The notes beneath the pieces are model-generated. The model was not told where the DNA came from. It searched no databases and was given only the letters and a program-made list of their open reading frames with translations. Positions 34,540-43,119 of a DNA stretch of 64,000 bases are shown one piece after another. The stretch is from Clostridiaceae bacterium HFYG-1003. Its GTDB lineage: Bacteria > Bacillota > Clostridia > Clostridiales > Clostridiaceae. Positions within the stretch are counted from its first letter, which is position 1; each line of letters opens with the position of its first letter. The stretch is from the NCBI GenBank assembly GCA_024579835.1, contig CP102060.1, positions 2,021,558 through 2,085,557 of the forward strand, written 5' to 3'. The position numbers and the translations under genes were made by a program.

Positions 34540-35403
34540 TTATCCTTTCACGGAGCCCTCGGACAGGCCACGAATCAGTTGTTTTTGAGTAAAGATCAAC
34601 AGCACAATCATCGGCAGGGAAGCAATGACCATACCTGCCAGGAGTACACCCCAGTCGGTTCGGAGGGCATCGCGGAAATTCATCAGACCAGCCGGGATGG
34701 TTTTATTCGCTTCCGAGCTGATGAAGATAATGCCAAACAGGAATTCATTCCAGGCATAGAAGGCAGTCAAAAGGGCAATGGTTGAGATAATCGGCCGTGA
34801 CATGGGCAGATAAATCTTGGAGTAAATCTCCAGCTCGCTGCATCCATCCACGATGGCGGACTCCACAATCTCCTTGGGGATGGTCAGAAAATGCGACCGC
34901 ACCAGAAGAATTGACAAAGGCAGCCGAAAAGCGATGTAGGGCAGGATCAGAGCCAGTTTGGTATCCAGCAGACCGACCGCGTCCAGAAATTTATAGAGCG
35001 GGATCAGACAGACTTGTGGATTAACCATCAGTCCGGCCATGATGGCAATGAGCAGCAGGTCCACCAGGCGCGATTTAAAGCGGGACAGACCGTAGGCGGC
35101 CAATGTCGCGATGAAGATCACACTGACGATGACAGCTCCGGTAATCTGGAGACTGTTCAGGAAATAATCAGCGATGCCCCCTTCCCAGGCTTTGCGGTAA
35201 TTGTCGACCAGCCAGGTTTCGGGAAATCCCCAGACATTTCCATAGATTTCGGCGTAGGATTTCATGGAGGATACGATCATCCAGAACAGCGGATAAAGGA
35301 TCACAACAGCCAGAATGACCAGAAGGGCTGCCGTCAGAAGACGCCCCGGAGTCAGTCTGATCCGGCGTCTGTTCGGTTTGGATTGTTTGAGTGTTCCTTC
35401 CAT
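34540..35403 (-). CDS. frlM: sugar ABC transporter permease (FrlM-like)
   Basis: A 287-residue MalG/AraQ-type permease with six membrane segments and the ATPase-contact EAA loop EIVESAIVDGCSELEIYSKIYLP. It forms the channel with the FrlN-like permease. GGAGG just after the frlN stop fixes the start at 35403; the long open frame upstream overlaps frlN in another frame and is not real. It would import fructose-amino acids delivered by the lipoprotein FrlO. Confidence 0.87.
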   Translation of the reverse strand: MEGTLKQSKPNRRRIRLTPGRLLTAALLVILAVVILYPLFWMIVSSMKSYAEIYGNVWGFPETWLVDNYRKAWEGGIADYFLNSLQITGAVIVSVIFIATLAAYGLSRFKSRLVDLLLIAIMAGLMVNPQVCLIPLYKFLDAVGLLDTKLALILPYIAFRLPLSILLVRSHFLTIPKEIVESAIVDGCSELEIYSKIYLPMSRPIISTIALLTAFYAWNEFLFGIIFISSEANKTIPAGLMNFRDALRTDWGVLLAGMVIASLPMIVLLIFTQKQLIRGLSEGSVKG

Positions 35404-35404
35404 G

Positions 35405-36292
35405 TTAGTCCTCCTTTCCGGTTCTGGAGATGGCAACCTGCACCAGGGAAACAATGGCGGTAATGACAAAGATGAGCACAGCCAGAGCGGAAGCGTAGCC
35501 CATGTTGTCGCGCATGAACCCTTCCAGGTACATATGAAGGGCGATGGTGGTTGAACTGATGCCAGGGCCCCCGCCTTTGGCCAGAATGTATGGTTCATTG
35601 AATACCAGCATGGAGCCGGTGATCGTGATCAGGGTATTGACGAAGATCGTTTCTTTTACCTGAGGGACCGTGACATGGAAGAACTGGCCGATGGAACCCG
35701 CTCCGTCGATGACACTGGCTTCATACAGATCCTTTGGAATCTTCTGAATGGCTACAATGAAGAGCATCATGATGTAGCCGGTACTTTGCCACTGACTCAT
35801 CGTAATGACCGAATAGATGGCTGTCTTGGGATTGCCCAGCCAGACTCGCTTTAAGGACTCCAGTCCGATTAATTCCAGGAAATTGTTGAGTATGCCCATC
35901 TGCGGATTGTAGATAAAGCTGAACAGCATGGCAATGACTGATATCGATATCATAACAGGCATAAAATAAACGACCCGGAAAAACGGCGCCACCCTGCGGA
36001 AGATCTTATGTTCCAAAATGGCAGCCAGTACTAATCCAAAGCCGACCTGGACCAGAACGGAGATGACAGCATAGCGGAAATTATTCGTTAAAGCCACCGG
36101 CAGAGTGCGGTCCTGCATCAGCTTCTCGTAATTGGCCAGGCCGACGAATTGCTGCGTTGGTGAAAAAGCCGAAAACTTATAGAAGCTATTGATCAGGTTC
36201 TGGACCAGGGGTCCAAATACAAAGAAAATCAGAAACACCAGGGCTGGCGTTAAAAACCACAAGGGTTTCAATTTTCGGTTCCACTTATTCAT
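35405..36292 (-). CDS. frlN: sugar ABC transporter permease (FrlN-like)
   Basis: A 295-residue MalF/UgpA-type permease with six membrane segments starting WFLTPALVFLIFFVFGPLV, and the EAA loop YEASVIDGAGSIGQFFHVTVP. It pairs with the downstream permease. It follows the binding-protein gene after 85 bp holding a stable hairpin, the usual arrangement that keeps more binding protein than permease mRNA. Confidence 0.87.
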   Translation of the reverse strand: MNKWNRKLKPLWFLTPALVFLIFFVFGPLVQNLINSFYKFSAFSPTQQFVGLANYEKLMQDRTLPVALTNNFRYAVISVLVQVGFGLVLAAILEHKIFRRVAPFFRVVYFMPVMISISVIAMLFSFIYNPQMGILNNFLELIGLESLKRVWLGNPKTAIYSVITMSQWQSTGYIMMLFIVAIQKIPKDLYEASVIDGAGSIGQFFHVTVPQVKETIFVNTLITITGSMLVFNEPYILAKGGGPGISSTTIALHMYLEGFMRDNMGYASALAVLIFVITAIVSLVQVAISRTGKED

Positions 36293-36319
36293 TGGGTATT
36301 TCTCCCCCTTTTATTGATA

Positions 36320-36355
36320 GGGATAAGACATCATCCTCCGATGCGGTCTTATCCC
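36320..36355 (-). promoter_or_regulatory. intercistronic hairpin between frlO and frlN
   Basis: GGGATAAGAC (36320-36329) with GTCTTATCCC (36346-36355), a perfect 10-bp stem 23 bases after the binding-protein stop, with no T-run after it on the minus strand. Probably an mRNA-stabilising or partial attenuation structure. Confidence 0.6.
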
Positions 36356-36377
36356 TGTCTTCCCTTAAAATTCAGGC

Positions 36378-37715
36378 TTAGTTGCCTCTGAGTTCCGTTG
36401 CTTTGACCTTGACGGCTTCCATGATCTGTTCCGCCGTAGTCTGTTTGGTTGCCAGTTCCTGGCCACCCTTCATGAAGATATCGCCGATGTTGATGTTAAC
36501 GGCATTGTCAAACCATGGCGTCATGGACTCCGCATCGTTGATGAGGTTAAATGCCTCTACGACTTCCGGTGAGGCAGTCTCTGAAGTAACTCCGCCCTTG
36601 ATGGCCGTGATCTCGCCGGTTGTCTTGGTAAAGTCCGCAGCAGTTTCGGCAGAGGTCAGATACTTGAAGAATTCAATGGCTTCGGGAGATGCTTCCTTGG
36701 AGAGCATGACTCCTTCCGGAGCACCTTCCAGAGAACTCTGAACCCCGACTGCCCCTTCCACTTCCGGGAAGTTGAAGTAGCCGAATTCGACCTTGTCGAT
36801 TTCCTTAATCCGCTTGATTTCCGCAATCTGGAGGTAAACCATCGGGATCTCGCCGTTGGCAAACATATTTCTTGATGTTTCATGATCGATGGCCGTGGAG
36901 ATGTCTCCCATGTAGCCTGCCAGCGTTTCAAACATTTTCAGACCTTCGACGTAACCAGGATCTGTGAATTCACCAGTTTTCTGGTTGTAATCTTTTGCCA
37001 GGACATCAGCTTTGACGACCCGGTCAAAAATCGGACCCATGAAGTGCGATACGACCCAGGGTTCGGACAGGCCCGCCGCGATGGGGGTGTCATAGCCATT
37101 GGCTTTCAGCGTATCCAGGACTTCCAGCAAGCCCTTCCAGGTGGTCGGAGCCTTCAGATTCAGCTTACCAAAAACTTCGGTGTTATAGAAGAAGGCTTTG
37201 CCGTCCATGGTGAATGGCGCTGCGTATTTCTTGCCGTCAAAGGTAAAGCCCTTGATCTGGGATTCGATCAGATTGCCGGACCAGGCTTTATCCTGCTCAT
37301 AGAGATCATCCAGGGCCCGGACTTTTCCGGAGGAGACCAGATTCTGGGCAAAGGAGTCCGACCAGGAGAAGAATACGTCCGGCATCTGGGTGCTGGCAAC
37401 CTGAACCCTGATCTTTTCCTTATATGCATCGTTAATGACGCTTTCAACTTTAATGTCGACATTGGGATGGGTCGCGATGTATTCCTGCACCTTACGGTCA
37501 TAGAAGCTTTTCTTGGGCTCGTTCGGCCAGCGGTGGAAGAAGTTGATGACGACCTTTTCCGCAGGCTGAGTCGCGGCTGAAGTGGAGGCTGCGGTTCCGG
37601 CTGAAGTTCCGGTGGAACCACCGGCGGTGGTGGCTGGCGCCGCCGGGCTGCAGGCGGCCAGAATAACAGAAGATGCCAGGATGGCTGAAGTCAGATTGAA
37701 TAATCTTTTTTTCAT
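36378..37715 (-). CDS. frlO: sugar-binding lipoprotein (FrlO-like)
   Basis: A 445-residue extracellular solute-binding protein, family 1. Residues 1-22 are a lipoprotein signal peptide with lipobox ILAAC; a low-complexity Ala/Thr/Gly linker follows (about 23-55), then the bilobed domain with INFFHRWPNEPKKSFYDR and the DVFFSWSDSFAQ segment. It captures the fructose-amino acid substrate at the cell surface. GAGGAG precedes the start. It lies between the deglycase and permease genes as in the Bacillus frl operon. Confidence 0.87.
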   Translation of the reverse strand: MKKRLFNLTSAILASSVILAACSPAAPATTAGGSTGTSAGTAASTSAATQPAEKVVINFFHRWPNEPKKSFYDRKVQEYIATHPNVDIKVESVINDAYKEKIRVQVASTQMPDVFFSWSDSFAQNLVSSGKVRALDDLYEQDKAWSGNLIESQIKGFTFDGKKYAAPFTMDGKAFFYNTEVFGKLNLKAPTTWKGLLEVLDTLKANGYDTPIAAGLSEPWVVSHFMGPIFDRVVKADVLAKDYNQKTGEFTDPGYVEGLKMFETLAGYMGDISTAIDHETSRNMFANGEIPMVYLQIAEIKRIKEIDKVEFGYFNFPEVEGAVGVQSSLEGAPEGVMLSKEASPEAIEFFKYLTSAETAADFTKTTGEITAIKGGVTSETASPEVVEAFNLINDAESMTPWFDNAVNINIGDIFMKGGQELATKQTTAEQIMEAVKVKATELRGN

Positions 37716-37769
37716 GTTATTTGCTCCTCATATCTTGGTTTGAATCAATGATCCCTGGATCGAAATTGA

Positions 37770-38750
37770 TTAATATTCCATTCTCCACATGTAGCGTCTG
37801 ACACTCAGGGGATGTCCCTTGTGATCAGCCAGGGCGTCGGCATAGCCTCTCATGACTTTTCCGATCAGGAGAGAACCGAAGTACTCCCGCAGGTCTTCAT
37901 CTACGCCGGTATAGTCGAATTCATTGGTGTCAATGACATAGACCTCATCGCTGAACTTCTCGGCGAAGGCAATGGCCCGGTCATCCAGCGGAAGCGTCGC
38001 GCCATTGCCCCGGATAACGAGGAACGGCACATCATAGTCCGTGATTTCAAAGGGTCCGTGGAAGAATTCACCGGCATGAATGGCATTGGAGTGAACCCAG
38101 AGCATTTCCATCAAGAGGCAGCTGGTAAAGGAGTAGGCATGCGAGAAGTACTGTCCGCTGGCCATGGTGTAAACCAGAGGGGCCCGTTTCTGTTCCTTGC
38201 CAAACTCTTCCGCGCTTTCCGCATATTTGGCGACATTGGCATCGACCAGTCCCTGCAGACCCTTCATCTGTTCCAGCAGCCGATCCCATTTTCCATTGGG
38301 ATTGAGCACGTTGATTAAGCTGAACAGGAAGCGGAAATAGGTGGCGGTGTCTCCATCGATCGCGTCCACTGGTTCCGTCTTGGAATAGAGGTAGCCCAGC
38401 TTGTACTCGCCGGCCTGCGATAACGGAGAGTCAGCAACCATTGAAATGGCCAGAGTCAGCGCTCCCTTGGCACGAGCCAGTTTCGTAGCTTCCACCGATT
38501 CCGGGGTTTCACCTGAATGGGATCTGGTGATCACCAGAGAGTTTTCCCCCAGCTGTTTCGGTGTCCGATGGACAAACTCATTGGAAGTATAGACCTTGAC
38601 GGGAACATCCGTTTCCAGATCCAGGTAATACTCGCCCGGCATCAGTGAAGCCATGGATCCGCCGCAGGCTACCAGATAGATATTATCAATCTTCCGGCTC
38701 TTCACGGCTTCCAGCACTTCGTTGATCTGCTGAACAAAGGTTTCATGCAT
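37770..38750 (-). CDS. frlB: fructoselysine 6-phosphate deglycase (SIS domain)
   Basis: A 326-residue protein of two SIS sugar-phosphate isomerase domains (YLVACGGSMASLMPGEYYLDL and LVITRSHSGETPESVEATKLA in the first; YTMASGQYFSHAYSFTSCLL and HAGEFFHGPFE in the second). In this operon context it is FrlB, which cleaves fructoselysine 6-phosphate to lysine and glucose 6-phosphate. GGGGTGA precedes the start. It is the first gene of the frl operon. Confidence 0.88.
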   Translation of the reverse strand: MHETFVQQINEVLEAVKSRKIDNIYLVACGGSMASLMPGEYYLDLETDVPVKVYTSNEFVHRTPKQLGENSLVITRSHSGETPESVEATKLARAKGALTLAISMVADSPLSQAGEYKLGYLYSKTEPVDAIDGDTATYFRFLFSLINVLNPNGKWDRLLEQMKGLQGLVDANVAKYAESAEEFGKEQKRAPLVYTMASGQYFSHAYSFTSCLLMEMLWVHSNAIHAGEFFHGPFEITDYDVPFLVIRGNGATLPLDDRAIAFAEKFSDEVYVIDTNEFDYTGVDEDLREYFGSLLIGKVMRGYADALADHKGHPLSVRRYMWRMEY

Positions 38751-39103
38751 AATTTGTCACCCCAAATTACAATATTCATCATAGCTCGAATCAAGTCGTA
38801 TTATGACGTTATGTGAATGGTACCATTGTCAATTTCCAAAGTCAATGACGAAATCGATTTTCGTTGCCTGTTTATTAATATACATCAAAATCAAGTCGAA
38901 ATCCCGCAATATTGATTTTAAACGCATATTATTCCGCGGTTTTTTTGTTCATTTACGAATCAAGTCGAAATTTACCCTGATCCCAAACTCTTTCTGGATT
39001 CAGCCGCATCATCGGCCCGACGCTTTTTGTGCATATGACCAATAGGCAAGTCCTTCTGGCCTGGCGTATGATGGGGACAATCAAGCAAAGGAAGTGTGAA
39101 AAA
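38751..39103. promoter_or_regulatory. divergent control region of frl operon and msmX
   Basis: The 10-mer AATCAAGTCG recurs exactly at 38789, 38889 and 38958, each followed by W-A-W-T. Between the first two lie a perfect palindrome AATGGTACCATT (38816-38827), directly followed by a minus-strand TTGACA -35-like hexamer (38827-38832), and a palindrome CGAAATCGATTTTCG-like sequence near 38849-38863. These are good operator candidates for FrlR or another regulator. Confidence 0.55.
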
Positions 39104-40213
39104 ATGGCCAGTGTAGAACTGTCTCACATCAATAAGGTATATAAAGGGAACGTATACGCCGTCAAGGACTTCAATCTCACCATCGCCGACAAGGAATTCA
39201 TCATCCTGGTCGGGCCTTCCGGCTGCGGCAAATCCACGACCCTCCGGATGATTGCCGGTCTGGAAGACATCTCCGAAGGCACCATCAAAATCGGGGATCG
39301 GATCATCAATGACATAGATCCCAAAGATCGGGACATCGCGATGGTGTTTCAGAACTACGCCCTGTACCCTCATATGACTGTATTTGAAAATATGGCGTTC
39401 GGACTCAAGCTGCGCAAGATTTCGAAAGAGGTCATTGAACAGAAGGTGGCCGAAGCCGCGAAAATCCTTGACATCGAACACCTGCTCAAGCGCAAGCCGA
39501 AAGCCCTCTCCGGCGGCCAGCGCCAGCGCGTTGCCCTGGGCCGGGCCATTGTCCGGGACCCGAACGTATTCCTGATGGATGAACCACTGTCCAACCTCGA
39601 TGCCAAGCTTCGGGTTCAGATGCGGACAGAAATCTCCAAACTCCATCAGCGACTGCAGACCACCTTTATCTATGTCACCCATGACCAGACCGAAGCCATG
39701 ACCATGGGTGACCGGATCGTCGTCATGAAGGACGGACTGATCCAGCAGGTAAATGCCCCTCAGGAGATCTATGAGCACCCGGCCAACATGTTTGTTGCCG
39801 GCTTCATCGGCTCACCTCAGATCAACTTCCTCAAAGGCCGGGTGGTTCCCCAGGGGGATCAGCTTGCTCTGCAATATGGCGAAGTCCTGATTCCGCTCAC
39901 CCGGGAAAAATCCGACCTTCTGAAAAACCATGATTTGAGCGGAAAAGAGGTTATAATTGGAGTAAGACCGGAGGCCATCGGCTGTGAACCGGAATTTCTG
40001 GAGCAGCATGCCTCCACCGTTTTCCCGGTGATGGCGGAAGTAACCGAAATCATGGGAGCCGAATCCTACCTCTACTTCAAGCACGGCGAGAATGCCATCA
40101 CCGCCCGGGTCAACGGCAATACCAGAATCCGCCCCGGGGAAACCGTCCAAATCGCCCTGAATGAAAGCAAAGTCCATGTGTTTGACCCGGATACCGAAGA
40201 AACCTACTTTTAG
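39104..40213 (+). CDS. msmX: MsmX/UgpC-type ABC sugar ATPase
   Basis: A 369-residue carbohydrate-importer ATPase. Walker A GPSGCGKST, Q-loop FQNYALYPHM, signature LSGGQRQRVALGRAI, Walker B VFLMDEPLSNLDA and switch VTHDQTEAMTM are all intact; residues about 240-365 are the regulatory MOI/TOBE domain. The frl operon has two permeases and a binding protein but no ATPase; in Bacillus the shared MsmX (or FrlP) fills that role, and here this divergent gene is the obvious supplier. It may serve other sugar importers too. AAGGAAG lies nine bases before the ATG at 39104. Confidence 0.92.
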   Translation: MASVELSHINKVYKGNVYAVKDFNLTIADKEFIILVGPSGCGKSTTLRMIAGLEDISEGTIKIGDRIINDIDPKDRDIAMVFQNYALYPHMTVFENMAFGLKLRKISKEVIEQKVAEAAKILDIEHLLKRKPKALSGGQRQRVALGRAIVRDPNVFLMDEPLSNLDAKLRVQMRTEISKLHQRLQTTFIYVTHDQTEAMTMGDRIVVMKDGLIQQVNAPQEIYEHPANMFVAGFIGSPQINFLKGRVVPQGDQLALQYGEVLIPLTREKSDLLKNHDLSGKEVIIGVRPEAIGCEPEFLEQHASTVFPVMAEVTEIMGAESYLYFKHGENAITARVNGNTRIRPGETVQIALNESKVHVFDPDTEETYF

Positions 40214-40222
40214 GAGCCAGTC

Positions 40223-40936
40223 ATGAAGAAAGCCAGGGGATCGTTCCAATCCGTGACCGCACCGTCCGGGGGAGGCAATATGCCGCCCCCGGTTTCCCCT
40301 GTTTCAAAGGCAGGCAGATCTTCGGCTTCCCCCAATTTTGCCATGCTGGCCGCTGTCTCTTACCAGCCGGAAGTGGCTGCCCTGATCCAGAACTTTTCCG
40401 AGGGCCTGAATCTCTCCCCTGCCGGATCGGACCGGATCCTTGTCCTGTCTCAGACCGACGAACCGAAGGAACTGGCCGAAGGCCTGATCTGGGCTCTGAC
40501 CGAAAACCTCTATCTGTCCCCGGATGCCGTGTACCAGTATGGTGACGCTGTACCGGCAGATCCTGGCATTTCGGTTCTGAACCACTTGCTGGACCTCAAG
40601 CTTCGCCGCCGCAAAGACGGCTTGGGTTGCGCTGACTTTGAACTGCTATTTGACCACCTGGCCGATCCCGGTGATGTGCATCAAGCCTGGCTTCGACAAA
40701 ATCTGCAGCGACTTCGTCCGCTGTCACCGGAGCTTCGCGAAACTTTTGCCAGTTTTTCCCGGCATAACCTCAGCCCCGGCGATACCGCCGCCGCACTGTT
40801 CATTCACCGCAATACCCTGAAATACCGCCTGGACCGCCTGCACCAGCAGACCGGCATCGATCCCAGAAGCCACCACGGAGCCGCGCTCCTGAACCTGCTG
40901 CTGGCAGCCGAGTGCCGGACAGTTCCTGGGGAATGA
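40223..40936 (+). CDS. PucR/CdaR-type helix-turn-helix protein
   Basis: A 237-residue protein whose C-terminal 55 residues are a PucR-type helix-turn-helix (FIHRNTLKYRLDRLHQQTGIDPRS). The N-terminal 40 residues are low-complexity Pro/Ser/Gly; the middle is a poorly conserved sensor region. CdaR-like genes often follow msmX-type ATPase genes in Firmicutes. GGAG precedes the start nine bases after the msmX stop, so they are co-transcribed. The target genes are unknown. Confidence 0.75.
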   Translation: MKKARGSFQSVTAPSGGGNMPPPVSPVSKAGRSSASPNFAMLAAVSYQPEVAALIQNFSEGLNLSPAGSDRILVLSQTDEPKELAEGLIWALTENLYLSPDAVYQYGDAVPADPGISVLNHLLDLKLRRRKDGLGCADFELLFDHLADPGDVHQAWLRQNLQRLRPLSPELRETFASFSRHNLSPGDTAAALFIHRNTLKYRLDRLHQQTGIDPRSHHGAALLNLLLAAECRTVPGE

Positions 40937-41085
40937 TTCCACTGATCCATTCCGCAAAACTTATTCTCGAAACCCATTGCTCATAACTATCTTTCGAGCC
41001 AACCCTCCGAACGAATTTCTGTCTCAGCTCCAGACAAAGTCCGGGGTTATCGAAAAAAAGCAAAGCAGCAATCGTTCAAAGCAAG

Positions 41086-41126
41086 AAATCCCGGATCTCT
41101 CCCCTGGGGAATGAGATCCGGGATTT
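41086..41126 (+). terminator. terminator of the msmX operon
   Basis: Perfect 14-bp stem AAATCCCGGATCTC with GAGATCCGGGATTT, followed by CATG; convergent genes lie on each side. Confidence 0.65.
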
Positions 41127-41141
41127 CATGTCATCGATGAC

Positions 41142-41173
41142 AAAAGACAGAGAGCGTGGATACTCTCTGTCTT
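41142..41173 (-). terminator. terminator of the symporter gene
   Basis: 12-bp stem AAAGACAGAGAG with CTCTCTGTCTTT, followed on the minus strand by TTTTG. It sits 16 bases from the preceding terminator. Confidence 0.7.
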
Positions 41174-41212
41174 TCTGCTTTTGCTATTACATGCGTAGTA
41201 GTCGGTAAGACC

Positions 41213-42451
41213 TTAGATCTCGACCGTCATTTCATCATCTTCGTCTTCAGGTTCCGGTTTTCCTTTAGCGATGAATCGGTGATAGTATTCGTCAACAACC
41301 ACCGCAATGGCATTATCGCCGGAAACGTTGCAGGCCGTACCGAAGCTGTCTTGGGTCAGATACAGGGTGATCAGAAGCTGGCCCAGAGTCCCGGTGGGAT
41401 CAATGCCGACCAGGGAAACAAAGGGCAGCGCGCTCATAATGGCTCCACCCGGAGCTCCCGGTGCCGCGACCATAGCGATGCCGAGCATCGCGATGAAGCC
41501 CATCATGAGTCCGAAGCCGTGAGGCAGTCCATACATCAGCAATACCGCAGTAACAATGCTGGTAATGGTGATGATGCTGCCTGACAGATGGATTGTGGCG
41601 CACAGCGGAACCACAAAGTCACGAATCTGCTTGGAAACACCGTTCTTCTTGGCGCATTCCACGTTGACCGGAATCGTTGCCGCGGAGGACTGGGTTCCGA
41701 TGGCAGTGATGTAGCCGGGAATCTGGTTTTTAATCATTCGAACCGGGTTCTTGCGTCCAATCGCTCCGGCAATGAAGAACTGAGCGATGATGTAGAGAAT
41801 ATGCAGGATGATGATGATGACGAAAACTTTCCAGAAGATGGACAACACCGTAAAGACCGATCCGGAGTAGCTCAGGTTCAGGAAGTTTCCGAAGATATAC
41901 AGCGGCAGGCCCGGAATGATCAGCGTATTCAGGATCTTCGTGATAATCGCGCCGAAATCAGAGAAGATATGGTAAATGGTTTCCCCGCGTCCCTGGCTTC
42001 TGAGCCATGAAATACCGATTCCGAACATAAACGCAAACACGATAGCGCCTGTGACATCGAGCAGCGGGGCCAGCGGGATGGAGAACAGCGGTGTCAGTTC
42101 AGCGCCTGTTTCCGTCAGCTTTTCCACCAGGTCCTGGCTGATGAACGAGGGGAATACACTGATAGCCACCAGGTGGGCAACCGTACCGGCCAGAAGGGTT
42201 GACCCATAGGCCAGAATTGTCGTGACGCCGAGCAGCTTCCCGGCTCCCTCGGTCAGATCCGCTATGCCTACAATGACGAATCCAAGGATCATCAGGGGAA
42301 TGACAAAGGAGAGAATGCTGCTGAAAATTTTGGAATAAGTGATCGGAATCCGAAGCAGAAACTCAGGAATGAAGTTCAGCTGACCGACAATAACACCTAA
42401 AATGATCGCGATGACTAGTTTTGGTACCAGACCTATTTTTTTCTTTTCCAT
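41213..42451 (-). CDS. dicarboxylate/amino acid:cation symporter (DAACS family)
   Basis: A 412-residue sodium- or proton-coupled symporter of the glutamate/C4-dicarboxylate/serine family, with eight membrane helices and two re-entrant loops. The second hairpin reads MVAAPGAPGGAIMSALPFVS and helix 8 carries NVSGDNAIAVVVDEYY, which holds the substrate-binding Asp/Asn residues. It resembles the SstT-like serine/threonine branch, but the substrate is not certain. AAGGA six bases before the ATG fixes the start at 42451. Confidence 0.87.
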   Translation of the reverse strand: MEKKKIGLVPKLVIAIILGVIVGQLNFIPEFLLRIPITYSKIFSSILSFVIPLMILGFVIVGIADLTEGAGKLLGVTTILAYGSTLLAGTVAHLVAISVFPSFISQDLVEKLTETGAELTPLFSIPLAPLLDVTGAIVFAFMFGIGISWLRSQGRGETIYHIFSDFGAIITKILNTLIIPGLPLYIFGNFLNLSYSGSVFTVLSIFWKVFVIIIILHILYIIAQFFIAGAIGRKNPVRMIKNQIPGYITAIGTQSSAATIPVNVECAKKNGVSKQIRDFVVPLCATIHLSGSIITITSIVTAVLLMYGLPHGFGLMMGFIAMLGIAMVAAPGAPGGAIMSALPFVSLVGIDPTGTLGQLLITLYLTQDSFGTACNVSGDNAIAVVVDEYYHRFIAKGKPEPEDEDDEMTVEI

Positions 42452-43119
42452 ACACAGTCCTTTTCCTTTAGTTTTTTTGTTCTGGTTTATCTTAACAGTC
42501 CCGTCAGATAATAACAATTATAAATCGGAATTTCCATTGATAATCCGATAATATATCCGCCTTTTCAACATCTTGTTTGCACAAATAACCTGCGTATGCC
42601 AAAAACCTCATAATCTCCATTGATAATAATTATCACTTACAAAAAGTTTTTGCAACCCACTTCTTTCGAAGGCATCTTCAGCCGTTCGAACAAACCACCC
42701 TGAACGCAACCAACACATTACCAATTGAATGGAAGCCAGCAATCTGATGAAATATTCGCCTTCCCCATTCGCTGCAAATATACTATAAAACCTGTATCAA
42801 TTTTATACTTCACTGTTTTATTATACATCCAACCAGTTTTTCGCTAACGCACCAATGATTCCTGCTGTTATTTTTTTCGCACTTGATTTTACCTGAGCTC
42901 ACAGAGAAATATTTATCTCCAGCAAATATGATTTTTTTAAAGAAATGAGATGAAAGCCAGTGATTTATACACTTTATATCACTTTCAGCTAATCAATTCG
43001 AAATTAAAGGAAAAAACGCGGTTCATAACAATCAGATGTTAAATTGTGCACAATTGTTATATTCTGAACGTAGTGGTATTCTATTGTTAAATATTTATCT
43101 TAACAAAGGAGTAACTACA
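42452..43119. promoter_or_regulatory. AT-rich divergent region with operator-like repeats before the alcohol dehydrogenase
   Basis: No gene seen. Near the right end are a perfect palindrome AATTGTGCACAATT (43042-43055) and an exact inverted repeat TTGTTAA (43084-43090) / TTAACAA (43100-43106) with a nine-base spacer, immediately before the AAAGGAG site of the alcohol dehydrogenase. The half-sites equal those of the redox repressor Rex, though the usual spacing is four. Confidence 0.5.
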
